Made by a program: the position numbers and the translations under genes. Below, in pieces: positions 25,826 through 37,345 of a stretch of 64,000 nucleotides of DNA. How positions within the stretch are numbered: the stretch's first letter is position 1; each line of letters begins with the position of its first letter. The notes beneath the pieces are model-generated. The model ran no database searches, was not told where the DNA came from, and saw only the letters and a list, made by a program, of their open reading frames with translations. Source of the stretch: Ridgeia piscesae (lineage: Eukaryota; Annelida; Polychaeta; Sabellida; Siboglinidae); contig JAODUO010000184.1 of the NCBI GenBank assembly GCA_025642075.2, forward strand, positions 179,501 through 243,500. The letters run 5' to 3'.

Positions 25826-26210
25826 CACACATACAACCTTAAAAAAATCTACATGCCAAATGCAAACAATCACTCAGATATATCTATCGCGAAATGTATG
25901 CAATCGTACACATCTTTCATAAGAAACTTTAAAAGGTGTTGGTTTCTACACGGTTTGCATTTTTTGTATACATACCGGGATAGTGTCCCAAAGTTTCGCG
26001 TTCCTGCAAGCAACTGCGCGCTGGCCTAAAGACAGGTTGTATGTTTTAACATGAATATTTATGCAGCTGCAAGAGTGACGATTGTGTACACTGTTGTTTA
26101 ACACGAACAGCTAGATCAGTTACAGGTAGCCAGGGGCGTGCCCATGCATGAACACCTGCCAGTCACTGTCGTCCTCTCTAAATCTTTTTGCGACTTTTGC
26201 TCAAAGTTGC

Positions 26211-26212
<2 letters not shown>

Positions 26213-26290
<78 letters not shown>
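26213..26290. repeat. (TA)n tract at the 3' edge of the RTE LINE
   Basis: About 78 bp of TA. The LINE reading frame on the minus strand stops matching exactly here, after the KWTWTG motif, so the tract marks the element's 3' break. Confidence 0.95.
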
Positions 26291-26292
<2 letters not shown>

Positions 26293-28765
26293 TGTCCAGG
26301 TCCACTTCCGTCTTCTGACTTGTTCAATCACGTCTGTGACCTTGGTCTTTTCTCTAACCCAGATGTTTGTTTTTCTGTCCCGGTATGTGATGTTTAACAT
26401 ATTCCTTTCCATCTTTGTTTGTGCGGCTGCTAGCTTGTTCTTTGCATGGGTGGTGAGTGCCCATGTTTCCGCGCCGTATGTATTGCTGGAAGTACGCATG
26501 AGTTGTAGATGTGTCTCTTCAAGCATATTCCAATGTTACATTTGAAGATGTCGCGGTGCTTGGCGAATGCCGGCCGTGATTGTTCTTTGAATCTCCTTGT
26601 CTTGGTGTTTTTCTCTGATGCTTTATCCCTGTCCCAGGTATATGTAGCTTTCAACGTTCTCGATCTGAGTGTTGTTGGCATATATTGGTGTGTCGGTTTC
26701 CATCATCACCTTTATCTTCGACTTGTTCATCTTCAGACCATACTTCTCACTATCATCAGGTAATTCCTGCAGCATTTGTTGTGGCTTCTGAGGTGTATTA
26801 GAGCATATGAGTATGTCGTCGGCGAAGCGACGATGACTAAGATATTCGCTGTCTATCTTCATGCCTCTGGTTTCCCAAATCAGTCGTCGGAATATGCTTT
26901 CGAGTGCTGCCGTGAACAGCTTGGGCGATATGGTATCTCCCTGTCGTGCACCTCTCCTGATGTTGATCTTGTTGCTTTCTTTGTGTAGGTGGACTGTCAT
27001 CGAGCTGTTGGTGTAGATTTCCTTCAGGAGTTCGATGTACACATCTTCTATCCCCTGTTCTTGAAGCGAGGTCAGTGCTGTTTGAGTTTGCACTGAGTCG
27101 AAGGCTTTCTCGTAGTCGACGAATGCGATGCAGAGTGGGATATTGTATTCTCTGCACTTCTCATACAGTTCGTTTACGACATGGATGTGGTCTGTCGTTG
27201 AGTATCCGCTTTTGAATCCAGCTTGCTCTCGTGGCTGGTTTTCGTCGAGTGTCTTCTCTTTTCGATAGTACCTTCGTGAGTACTTTATAGATGTTTGATA
27301 GTAGACATATCTGTAATTCTTGAGGTCTTTCTTATTTCGCTTTTTGAAGATTATCATCATCTTAGCGTTCTTCCTCGCTGTGGGTATTCGTTTTTTCTGA
27401 TAAGCATTTAGTGTACAGCTTAGCAAGTGTCTTCGAGATGGTATCTTCTCCTGCTTTCAATGTCTCGATGTTTATATGGTCGTTGCCTGTTGCTTTCCCA
27501 TTCTTCATATCTCGTAGTGCTGCTTAATTCCACCTCCCATGATGTTATTTCTGATATCTCTTTTAGATCTGTGTGGATTATGGTATTCTGTTCACTGTCG
27601 TATAGCTCGGTGTAGAGTTCCTCTATTCGTTCCATATCTTATCTTGATCACAGATTTCTCTACCCTGCTTGTTCAAGAGTGTGACCAGTCTGTCTTGGCC
27701 TAGCATCTGCGTTCTTCGGACTTTCTTCAGGCTCTTTGATGCCATGATCGTTATTATCTGATGGTTGTATTTCCTGATGTCCTCTATTGCTTTCTTTTTG
27801 GTGGTCTTGCATATTTCTGCGTACTCTATTCGTTGTTCACTGTCGCCGTTTCCCGCCATTTCTCGTCGTTTGGTCATCAGGGCTCGTGTTGGAGATGATA
27901 TCCTCGATTTATGTGGCTTTCTACTCTTGACGTGCTTTGTTGGATCATGTCTGTGATTGTTTCGCTCACGGTGTCGATGTCGTGTACTTCTTGTAGTGTA
28001 TCGAATCGGTTTCTCAATTCAAGTTGGAATTCGGTCTTCTTTGATCCTATTCGTGTGGCATCTACTCTTGGTGGCCTCTTGGTCATCATTTTTTACTTTC
28101 CACCTCTACGTCCAGTTTAATGTTGCTCATAGCTAGTCTGTGGTCACTTCCAATGTTGACTTAGTTGATGACTGTTACGTCTGTGACGGTGTCTTGCCTG
28201 TTTGTTAGGATGTAGTCAATTTCGGTCTTCGTTACACTGTTTTGGCTTTTCCACATCCATCTCCTCCCTGCGTTCTTCTGGAACATTGTATTCATGATTT
28301 TGTACTTTCTTGGTGTTGCCCATTCTACCTAGGTGAGGCCTCTTTTGTTTCTCAATACGAGGCAGAATTTGCCCGTTGCCGTTTCCATAGGGTTTGTTCT
28401 TTTCCATATTTGAGCATTGAAGTCTCCCATCACTATCGTGTAGTGGTTTGGCTTCCCTGAAGTATCATCGAAGTCGTTGTAGAAGTTATTGACGTCTTAG
28501 TTGTTGGTGCATATACTTGCACTAGCTTTAGTTTGTAGCGCTTTATTATGCACACAACAAGTTCTGCGAATCTGAGGCTGATGCTGTATGATGTTTACCG
28601 TCACTATGTGGTCATTCAATTTCCTGTTTACGAGAAAGCCTACTCATGCTTAGCCGTTGTTTGCCTTAGAATGGTATTGTAGGTGGCCGCTTTGTAAGCT
28701 AGTGAAACATTCCTCTGGTCTTCTCAATTCGGAGATCCCTATTACATAGAATGGGTTTACTATCC
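26291..28765 (-). mobile_element. RTE-type non-LTR retrotransposon, endonuclease and reverse transcriptase, degenerate
   Basis: Minus-strand remnants read in family order. The APE endonuclease is first: VIGISELRRPEECF at about 28745, GVGFLVNRK, MGDFNAQIW near 28420, then GSDHR near 28150. A basic linker follows (AICKTTKKKAIEDIRKYN). The reverse transcriptase is at 27426-26623, with REQAGFKSGYSTTDHIHVVN, CIAFVDYEKAFDSV, RRGARQGDTISPKLF and the catalytic FADDILI. The C-terminal region has YGAETWAL and TKVTDVIEQVRRRKW. Frameshifts and stops break the frame throughout, so it is an inactive copy. In-frame RT motifs are intact over about 267 codons. Confidence 0.9.
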
Positions 28766-28769
28766 TTGT

Positions 28770-28985
28770 ATATAATTGTATTTTACTGTTTAATTCAATT
28801 TACGACTATTTGTTGTTTAGCTTTTAAATTATTTTAATTGAATATAGTAATGTTTTAATTTCTCTGTATATTTATTATTATTATTATTATTGTTGTTGTT
28901 GTACTGTAAAGCACCATGGAGCACCGTGTGATTATGGCGCTATATAAATATTGTATTTTATTATTATTATTATTTTATTACATCC
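28770..28985 (+). mobile_element. Retroelement-like tail with ATT repeats
   Basis: Contains GGCGCTATATAAATATTGTA followed by ATT repeats, a common 3' tail form of invertebrate LINE/SINE families. A similar tail (GTAAAGCGCTGTGAAC...AATAAATATTATTATT) is at about 39850-39910. The family was not identified. Confidence 0.4.
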
Positions 28986-29019
28986 CATACCAACCTCAGG
29001 AATATTAGTTATGAAATGT

Positions 29020-29385
29020 GCGTGTAAAAGAATGTGGTTTAACAACACTAGAAACCAGAAGATTGAGAGGAGATCAGATTGAGGTGTTTAAAATATTGAA
29101 TGGGTATGAAAATATTGACAGAAATATTTTTTTCACGGTCAAGGAAGAGAGAAGAACTAGAGGACATGGAGTTACATTAGCAAAGAAGCACTAGATATTA
29201 GAACATTTTCATTTTCACAAAGAACAGTAAACGAATGGAATAGATTATCAGCTGATTGTGTAAATATATATATACATATACCTAAGACGGGCGGGGTATA
29301 CTTATATAGATAGGTTGGACTCTCGATAAGCCAAATGGCTTCCTAGTCCACCTGCCATCTAGAGTTGAATCTCTAGGTGGCGATC
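29020..29385 (+). mobile_element. 3' end of a second LINE (CR1/L2-like), nested
   Basis: Plus strand reads GLTTLETRRLRGDQIEVFKI, then TRGHGVTLAKKH, a frameshift, and FSFSQRTVNEWNRLSADCVN. This is the C-terminal part of CR1/L2-type reverse transcriptase proteins. About 120 bases of 3' UTR with short palindromic stretches follow, then the 10-bp tandem repeat. Confidence 0.75.
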
Positions 29386-29523
29386 TTGTTAAATCTTGTT
29401 AAATCTTGTTAAATCTTGTTAAATCTTGTTAAATCTTGTTAAATCTTGTTAAATCTTGTTAAATCTTGTTAAATATTGTTAAATCTTGTTAAATCTTGTT
29501 AAATCTTGTTAAATGTTGTTAAC
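29384..29523 (+). repeat. 10-bp tandem repeat ending the nested LINE
   Basis: About 14 copies of TTGTTAAATC with two variants (TATTG, TGTTG). Short tandem 3' tails are typical of CR1/L2-type LINEs, so this probably is the insert's 3' terminus. Confidence 0.85.
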
Positions 29524-29625
29524 CTAGTTTCCTTACGTTCTTCTTAGAGTTCTTGTATCTGTTCATCTCTTGGTAGAGTTCAGACGTTGTAGGTCGCTAT
29601 CTTTAGTCTACTTACCCTTTTTCGG
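29524..29625 (-). mobile_element. 5' end of the RTE LINE, separated from the rest
   Basis: Minus strand reads KIATYNV, a stop, then TLPRDEQIQEL, followed by more stops. This is the usual beginning of the RTE endonuclease (ATYNVRTL-type). The next expected piece resumes at 28765, so 28766-29523 is a later insertion into this element. Confidence 0.7.
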
Positions 29626-29639
29626 CGGCTCTTTTTGAC

Positions 29640-29950
29640 CCAGAGATTCTTATAGCACCCCTGCACGTAGTCCTAGTTGACCAGAGTCGCCTCCTTGGTC
29701 ATGGACTATGTCGCTGGGGACGGGGGGCATGACTTTGTAGTGCTTTGCATGCTGGTGTTGTTGGCCTACCCTTCCACGCTGTCCGGTGCGGGTTGGAAGA
29801 GGCAGGCGATATAGGGTGAATGAAATTGCCCAAGTTTCGACACGGTGGCTGTATCAGTACCGAACCACTGACTAGCCGGCACCTGGATTCGAACCCTAGT
29901 CCCTCTAGTTGGGATCGAATCCGGCACTCTAACCACTCGGCCACCGCGCC

Positions 29951-29951
<1 letters not shown>
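29640..29951 (-). mobile_element. tRNA-derived SINE-like head and body
   Basis: Minus strand starts GGGCGCGGTGGCCGAGTGGTTA, which contains a pol III box A. A box B, GGGTTCGAATCC, follows about 35 bases later. The spacing and the GGTGGCCGAGTGGTTA head resemble tRNA-Ser/Leu, but the arms do not make a complete tRNA. A 230-bp body runs on into the RTE 5' end. The open frame across it is an artefact. Confidence 0.65.

Positions 29952-30028
<77 letters not shown>
29952..30028. repeat. (TA)n tract next to the tRNA-like sequence
   Basis: About 76 bp of TA directly upstream, in minus-strand sense, of the tRNA-like segment. Confidence 0.95.
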
Positions 30029-30029
<1 letters not shown>

Positions 30030-30031
<2 letters not shown>

Positions 30032-30081
30032 CTGTTGGATCGGATGGCCCCCTGCATTGCAAAATCCTGGCTATGCCACTG
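30030..30081 (-). mobile_element. Possible DNA-transposon terminus fragment
   Basis: Minus strand begins CAGTGGCATAGCCAGGATTT, resembling the CAGTGGCGTAGCCAGG ends of hAT-like non-autonomous elements. Only about 50 bp are present. A related GCCAGGGGCGTGCCCA string is at 26129-26144. Confidence 0.35.
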
Positions 30082-31429
30082 TTTGCAGACACATGTACTG
30101 TCTGTGTTGTCTAATTCTGAACACGCACATACATTATAATGTTTATAGTTATAGTTGATGTACGTACGTGACAGTCAAAGAACTTGCCAGACATAAGATT
30201 AAGACTAGAAATGGCAGGAATTTGAATGTTCTTTGTCATCTGGAGGAACCGGGAAAGAAGCATTCTGACCATCCAAACTTCAGTGTGCGAGTGTCAATAT
30301 ACTTAATTCAACATGCCTGAGAGGGATGGCAGCTACATTTTACCATCATGGCACTTCAACCTAGTACTAGCTGATCAACCAACTGAATTAATTGATTGAT
30401 TGATTATAACCATATGCAAATTATAGCATCGGCATTACAACGGACTATCAAACCAATGTGCGTTCTGCATCTCGTGGTCACAACACGCATGTCACCTTAG
30501 TCAAGGTCATCTCGGTTAAATGTAGAAAACCACTTTAAATTCACTCGCTCTGATATATTCCACCCCGAACAAAACGTGACAGATGCCGATTACCTGAAGC
30601 ATTTGATCAGGATGTTTACAATAATTGAAAGAAACTGCTGGATGAGACTATTGAAACACTGAAAGATAAACGGGGTGCAATGGGCTAAGTTTGTCTGAAG
30701 GAAATTATGGTCTGCGGGTTTTCCGATTTGTCTGTATATAGGATTAAGTAATCAGCGAAGGGTCTGATGTTTGAATTTATGGAGTCAGCGATGGCATTGG
30801 TGTGGAACGAAAAGTACTCAGCCTTGAGGTGCTCCAGAGATGACACTTGCCGGAGCCAAGGTGTTTTAATTTAGTATGGAAAGTATCAAATAAACATCGC
30901 GCTTCCACTTTCGCCATTTCCGCTTGAAAATGTGTTGTACGTAATTAATAACGTATAATGTGTACATGTGATAATGTTTAATGTATTATATATTATGTTA
31001 AATTGGAAATAGCCTACACATATGATTGATTGCTGTTGATTTGTTGATTGGTTGGCTGGTTGGCTGGCTGGTTGGTTGGCCGGTCGGTTTTTTGTTTTGT
31101 TTGTTTGTTTTTATTCATTGTGGACGCCTAGTCGTGGACTGCCTCCACAAACTGTGTTGATGCTTATGGTCAGGCTAACTTATTTACAAGCATCAGCAAA
31201 TATGTTGGTAAAAACTGGTCTCAGCCTTTGGCTAAAGGTTTAGCTTATCCGTCTAATATAATTATAATACAAATTTATAGCTCTGCTAAAAGCTGCTAAG
31301 ACGCAGAAAAAGAGTAGCGCCACGTTGTGGACTAGGAGGGTGGCAAAAAGTCAAGTAGTTTTACACAATCCGTTAGAGGGCACAATGCGCAGTTGCGCAA
31401 TAAGTTCACATTTGTAACAGGCTACTTTA
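30082..31429. other. Intergenic sequence upstream of TBPL1
   Basis: Includes a GGTTGGCTGGTTGGCTGGCTGG run at about 31050-31087. No gene was recognised. Confidence 0.4.
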
Positions 31430-31883
31430 TTGGGTAATTCAACCTTCCATTAGCCAATCATGTTGTGTTTTACTTGAATTCCCATTCGGATCACTTCCGA
31501 TCTGCCGTTTCCGGCTAACAGAATAAAATGGCTGCGTGTGGAGATGCTTGATTTTGCGAAGTAATCATTAGGTCATAAAACACGTTTTTTATGAAGCAAT
31601 TCCCACCGTAGCCAAGCCAGTCTTTTTATCAGTACTGTATCTTACTACAGTGCAGTTATATTGACAGGAAGTTCGGGGGATTCCAGATAGATTTCATTGT
31701 TCGCAGTGGTGTTTCACTGAATCGGACAGTTCGCCTGCTCAACCTCAGACTCGGTCCTAATTCTAAACGTGTCCCGTTCAGTCGAACATCTGAACGCATG
31801 CTCGCGCTCCTGTGTGAAACAGATCTTGTTAGCGTTAACGCATTTCGCAGCAGGGACCTGTTGTGGGAACGCCAGAAAACGCT
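31430..31883 (+). promoter_or_regulatory. TBPL1 promoter and 5' UTR
   Basis: No TATA box is evident. An inverted-CCAAT-type context (TAGCCAATCA) lies near 31450. A YY1-like start-site element, AAAATGGCTGC, is at about 31525-31535. CpG content rises from about 31490 to the start codon. The true start site is probably near the YY1-like motif. This is inferred from motifs only. Confidence 0.45.
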
Positions 31884-34800
31884 ATGACGCACTACATCAT
31901 CATGGACCATTCGCACGGGGTTCAACAGTTTGACATGGCCCCTGCTAGAACAGTGACGGATGCGGGAGTACCCGTCGTTCCTCAAGTGCAGCACGTCACT
32001 CATGTGGTCTCAACAGAAAATGCACAAAATTCCTGTGGCCAAGATGACACACAGTTACAGGTCACTGGCATGGACAGTGGCAATGAGAATACTCATTTGA
32101 CAGACAATGTGGCGGCAGATGATGGCCCAACTCTAGATATCGTTATTAACAATGTAGTGTGTTGTTTCACAACTAGATGTCATCTCAATCTGAAAAGGAT
32201 TGCACAAGAAGGAGTTAATGTAATTTATCGTCGGGATTGTGGAGTAAGTGTGCTTCATCCCTGCTTCCAGAATTTTTTCATCTGTTCATAGTCATTATGG
32301 CAGAAGTAAACATTAATCTACTTATAATTTATTTCAAATTTGGTTGCATAGTCCCAGTTAAAAATCTAATTAATGTAGTGTATTAAAAAATCACAACTTA
32401 TTGATACATAACAAAAATAATAGTATTAACTGCAGACTGATATATTTCATAGCATTGGGACATTATGGCTATCAATTAAAGGCACTCATTAAAATTACAA
32501 CTCCTTTAATTAATAATGCCATGGGGCTATGCTAAATCAGTTACTGTTAAATCATTACTGTTGTGACACTTCTCAAATTGCGTTTAATATATAAATGTAA
32601 ACCTTATTCGAAACGTTCAATTATTGTTACGTTGTTTATACAACTATTGCTGGGTTGACAGCGGCCAGTTTTTAAGTATTCATCCTATTGTATTATCCTC
32701 ATGTTAATTTATAGGCTTAATTGGCTCCGTTGTCAGCCGGTAAACGTGTACTATATCATTCATTGTCACAATCACTGATTATGTTTATTTGTATGATGTA
32801 TCTTATATTGATAGGATTACCCATATTGATGTTACTGTTTATATGTTTGTGGTTTTCAGATGGTGTCAATGAAGCTTAGAAGACCATCAACAACAGCCAG
32901 CATTTGGTCCTCAGGGAAGATAACCTGTACTGGTGCCACCAGGTAGAGTCAACCAGGCTATGTTCATTCAAGTGACAAACGATAATAATGTCATATACAG
33001 CAACAGATTCTGTGTAAACAACTTTTAAACAACCAGTAAATTTAATAGTCTGAAACATGGTGTCACATCACTGGCATCTCGTAGAGAATTCATGGTAGTA
33101 ATTGAATGCATGGTTAACATAGCTTTATGTAGAGACCCGTCCGCCCGTCATTTGGACGGGTAAAAACAAATATGGATGGGTAGAAATATGGTGGACGGGT
33201 TGTGGACGGGTAAAAAAATGAAGGAGCAAAAAAGGTCTTCCAAAACCATAGATATTGTTAGTTATGCCTTGAAAGTGAGTGAAAATGGTGTCACGTGTGT
33301 TTGTAGTCCATTTCAGGTCATCAGACACATCTAAAAGTTAACATCCATGTGTCCACCAAAACATGTGTGACTGGCAATAATTTTATCCTGCATAAAGCCC
33401 TGATGGTTAAGAAATAAGAATTCATTAGGTATAGATTTTGTTGTTGGAATACCTGGAATACATGTACCGGTCACTTGAGTGGTTGGTGACCAAAAGCAGC
33501 ATTTATCATTATGACTGTTTTATAAGTACTTACTAAAATATGACTTGATATTTTCATTGGACATATCTTATATGCTAACATCGGTCATTCAGTTTTGTAA
33601 AAGTAATGTTTGATATTTCTATTAAAAATTAATTAAATAAATATTATTCAGACTGGATGTTGTTCATGCTCACATTGGTTTTATTATTTAAAGTTGATGT
33701 ATAATTGTGGGGTTATGGATTGTTATGCTTGGATGTGTTATGCAATGGTCTCTTTTTGGCAGTGAGGACCAAGCGCGGGTCGCAGCACGCAAGATTGCAC
33801 GTTCTCTCGAGCATCTTGGCTTCAGGGTGAAATTCAAAAACTTCCATGTTGTCAACGTGTTGGGCACGTGCAGTATGCCATTTGGGATTCACATCACCAA
33901 GTTCTCTTCAGATCACAAGGAACATGCAAGGTATGTTGTGAGTTCGGCTGTACAGTGAGGATGGAACAAAATACTAACACTACATCAAACAAATGATGTA
34001 TCAGTGCAGTTGATAAGAGTCATTAGACAATAGTGTAAGTATTAAATAATGGTAAATGGTTAGCAGCATTCTGGCTGCCTACATATGCAGGAATAACAGC
34101 ATGAGAAATGTTCTGGTTTTGTTGCTTTCAGTGTGTTGCAATCAGCTGATCGTACAGACACTTTCAGACTTGTTACAACAATTATTTGATTGCTAAAGCA
34201 GATACTTGCATGCATAATGAACTTATTTCAACAATCGCAAGTTCCCCAGTATACAATCAACTTAAAATTACGTTTTTTTAACGGGTATACTCAAAAGTCC
34301 AGAAGACAGTAACATGTTTCTTTAAGGTTCCTGCCAACATCCTTCCATCCCAACCATGTGAAGCAGTGGCTGGGTAGGCTGTAACTGTTTAGACCCAAAC
34401 ATCACACAGTCATCATGATCCACATTTGTGTGAAACCTGAATAATTGTGTGCTATGGGTATTTTATGGTTTAATATATTTTTATTAGGCATCTTTTGAAT
34501 AAAACAAATTGGAAGGTAGTTGAGCTCAGTTGAGAATCAAAATGCATTTAACTAAAATGTTTTTCTATTTATAGGTTGCAATTGTGGACCTCCAATGCCC
34601 TCAGTTGTGTGTTTTATGACAGTCTGTGACAGTCACACTGTGACAATATTTGGCATTTTTATTCGCACAAAAATATTACAAGGTGTAAACGGTTGGTTTC
34701 TTGCCTGTGTTTCAGCTACGAACCAGAGCTGCATCCCGGTGTCACGTACCGAATCAAGAACCCAAAGGCAACGTTAAAAATATTTTCTACAGGCAGCATC

Positions 34801-35748
34801 ACTGTCACAGGTGTGTACTAGTCTCTCCTAATTTCATTTCTTACGCCTTTTGAGGATTCTTCTTATGAGCTTTGTAAATAAGAAAAACCAATAATCTAAA
34901 AAGATTGGTTGTGTAGGTGAAGGGCCCAAATCAGGTCCGGCTGCAAAGATGTAAGGGTTTCCTTGCATTTGGATTTTTATAGGGGTGATATTGTTTATTA
35001 TTATATGAAACATTTATAAAACGCCATGTATCTGGGTCAAAAACCTGCTCAAATGTGCTACAAATATAAAATATATAAATATAAGCTAAATAAGTAAGTT
35101 AAAGAATAGGTTAAAATAAGTTAAATAAATAAATCCAACATAATAAATAAGTTAAATACAATGTTAAAATGATTTTACAAAATAAGACATGGTTAGCGAT
35201 TTTAAGAAGACAAGCAAACTTTAAAGCATTGTGAATTTATTTAAAAAGTATAATAAAATTCAACTTAATTTAAATGTGACTTCAGTTATAAATGAATTGT
35301 GCTGTTGTTGTAATGGTAAATTCTTTCTGGGTTGGGCATGTTTGCGACACTGCCAGTCAGGTGACTGGACACATGTTTTGTTCTGAAAGAGCTGAATGTG
35401 CAGACACTGTTCCCATTAGGACTCATGTCTCACTGTTTACTTCTTTATCAATACCATTTCTAATTGACTCACTTCGCTGTCCTTTCAGCACCGTGCGTCG
35501 CAAACATACAGTCCGCCATCGAACACATATACACCCTCGTTTCGCAATACAAGATGCCGAAGGCGCCACCAAAGTCGCAGCCTCAGCCGGCACCGAGTCC
35601 GATCATAAGTGGCACAGTCAGTCGGAATCGCTTCCTGCCAATGAACCGACAGCACGTTGCAAGACATGACTACAGCGACGATGACGACGATTCCAGTAGC
35701 TTCGGATCGAGTATGGACGAATTCGACGAAGATGTTAGTCAGAACTAG
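31884..35748 (+). CDS. TBPL1: TATA-box-binding protein-like 1 (TBP-related factor 2), five coding exons
   Basis: Coding exons: 31884-32243, 32860-32942, 33763-33930, 34716-34810 and 35489-35748 (stop TAG). All junctions are GT-AG and in phase, giving about 321 residues. The TBP-like fold spans about residues 82-257. It matches vertebrate TBPL1 closely: [20 protein letters not shown] opens the first repeat, followed by [14 protein letters not shown], then [14 protein letters not shown] and [10 protein letters not shown] in the second repeat. In this family the protein replaces TBP at TATA-less promoters, binds TFIIA and acts in the nucleus. The first in-frame ATG is 31884; a second at 31902 is also possible. 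Two parts exceed the roughly 186-residue vertebrate protein: an N-terminal extension of about 81 residues and a C-terminal tail of about 64 residues that ends in a Ser/Asp-rich acidic stretch. Introns hold two dispersed repeats. Identity is very secure; the exact start is less so. Confidence 0.93.
33131..33404 (+). repeat. Dispersed repeat family 1, in TBPL1 intron 2
   Basis: Well-preserved copy from GAGACCCGTCCGCCCGTCA to CCTGCATAAAGCCCTGA, between TBPL1 exons 2 and 3. Confidence 0.75.
34990..35235 (+). repeat. Dispersed repeat family 2, copy 2, in TBPL1 intron 4
   Basis: Same landmarks and orientation as the copy at 3680-3935 (ATTTATAAAACGCCATGT, ATCTGGGTCAAAAACCTGCT, AAGAAGACAAGCAAACTT). 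Confidence 0.7.
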
Positions 35749-37345
35749 GTGGCGACACCACACACACACAACGAATTGATTCTGTACAGCGACGCACGTG
35801 TACACTACGAGATGTGGCGCGTGGGTTGACCAGTACTGTGTTTGGAGTCGATACAACTAGTGTACAGATGGCGTTTGTGCGTGTAATTTTTCTCTGTTTT
35901 TTGTGATTTATTGCCAACACTTTCTTATGAATGCCTGTGATGTCTCTGGGATTTTAGGAGAACTGCAGTAATGAATACCTCATAGTCAGTTGGTTGTCTT
36001 GCTGACAGCTGTGGGGAGGGGAGGGGAGGGTGGGGTGCTTGTGCCATGTGGAGTAGGGAGAACATCACTGTGTCGGGTGAAACTTTGGAACTGCTGGTGC
36101 ACGGTATCCTCGTATCAGTCGACGTGAACTGTGTCAGTCATGGCCAATTAACTGACACTTGAACTGTCGGTTAAGGATGGCACCACATCAGTTGACGCTG
36201 TTAAACTGTGTCAGTTGGGGACGTCACTACATCACCACAACAGTCGACACAAAAAACTGTTTACGTTTGATGTTAGTCGACATTTATTGCAGCATAATGC
36301 AGGACAACCTTTGTAGACTATCAGTCTTGCACAACTTCAACTTCAGATACTAGTCTATCTTGATGTGTGTGTATATCGTTTTGGAAATGTTGTCGACGTT
36401 TGAGATAAAGATTGTTTGTATGACAATGTCACATATTAGGTGATCGTGATGACACAGTATTTACATTGTATTATGCGAGATAAGTGGCTATGAGGGTCAT
36501 CCCTTCCATCGTGAACACATGTGACATCCTTGTAAACAATCTGCACACAACCTGTATTATAGTGCCGTCAAGGCAGAACTGCAAAGATGCCATCAAGTCA
36601 CAAATGTTATACATTTCTGGAGTTATTTGACCTTGGAACGTCAAACTGAAATACTGCCTTCGGAATAAGGCCATTAATAATGTAATCTTTTATATTTTCA
36701 TACTGTTGACCAGTGTTTACAAAACACCACAAATCTGTGTCACATTCATGTGTCATCATTTTGATGACAGACCGACCGTTCATATCGCATTGATGAAGTC
36801 ATTGCATCAGGATCAACTCTCGCGAACATTGCTCACTGTGATTTAGGAGCTAGAGATGGGGGACTTCTGACCAACGTTCACATTTTTGTAAATGCTCACA
36901 TTCTGCCTCTGTTTGTTCTATTCATTATTCCATCGTCATTATTTTGCACGTTTTCTAGCTCTTGTATATTCCAGTCTATTGCCTGTCCTGTTCATTTATT
37001 ACCTTGTGCTAACCAATTGTCAACAGCTTCTTCATTATTTATCACTTCACAGATTAGATTGTCCCATTATTATTTTGCAGTCTTCTACCCATTTGTTGTA
37101 ACCTTCCACGACTGTTCTCTGTGACAACTGTGGCAAGGTTCCTCTTCTGTTTTGTCTCCTCTCGTTCACTTTCACAACTAACTTTTGGACCATTAAACTG
37201 GAGGTCAGTTGTCACTCCGTTCCTGGTCGACACTTGGATACTCATGGTTCAGCCGACTTACTCTTGCAAGTGGAGTTAAAAGGTTGCGTAGTCACTGCTT
37301 TTGTATTGCATTGCATGTGGAGTGAATAAAGTGTGAAACAGGTAC
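35749..37345 (+). other. TBPL1 3' UTR and polyadenylation signal
   Basis: No coding signal appears after the TBPL1 stop. The first canonical AATAAA downstream is at 37325-37330, within GGAGTGAATAAAGTG, followed by a GT-rich stretch. That implies a 3' UTR of about 1.6 kb. A G-rich run (GGGGAGGGGAGGGTGGGG) is at about 36013-36034. Confidence 0.5.

Noticed and set aside
25574..26545. Open frames through TA and ATGT tracts
   Set aside because: Microsatellite artefacts; part of the minus-strand frame at 26291-26526 is real LINE C-terminal sequence and is annotated as such.
29699..29944. 81-codon minus-strand open frame
   Set aside because: It overlaps the tRNA-like box A/box B segment and SINE body; the peptide is a translation of a repeat.
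29876..29951. Functional tRNA-Ser/Leu gene
   Set aside because: Box A and box B are good, but the acceptor and anticodon arms do not pair properly and it runs straight into a SINE-like body.
31656..32003. 115-codon minus-strand open frame opposite TBPL1 exon 1
   Set aside because: Antisense shadow of the TBPL1 first exon and 5' UTR.
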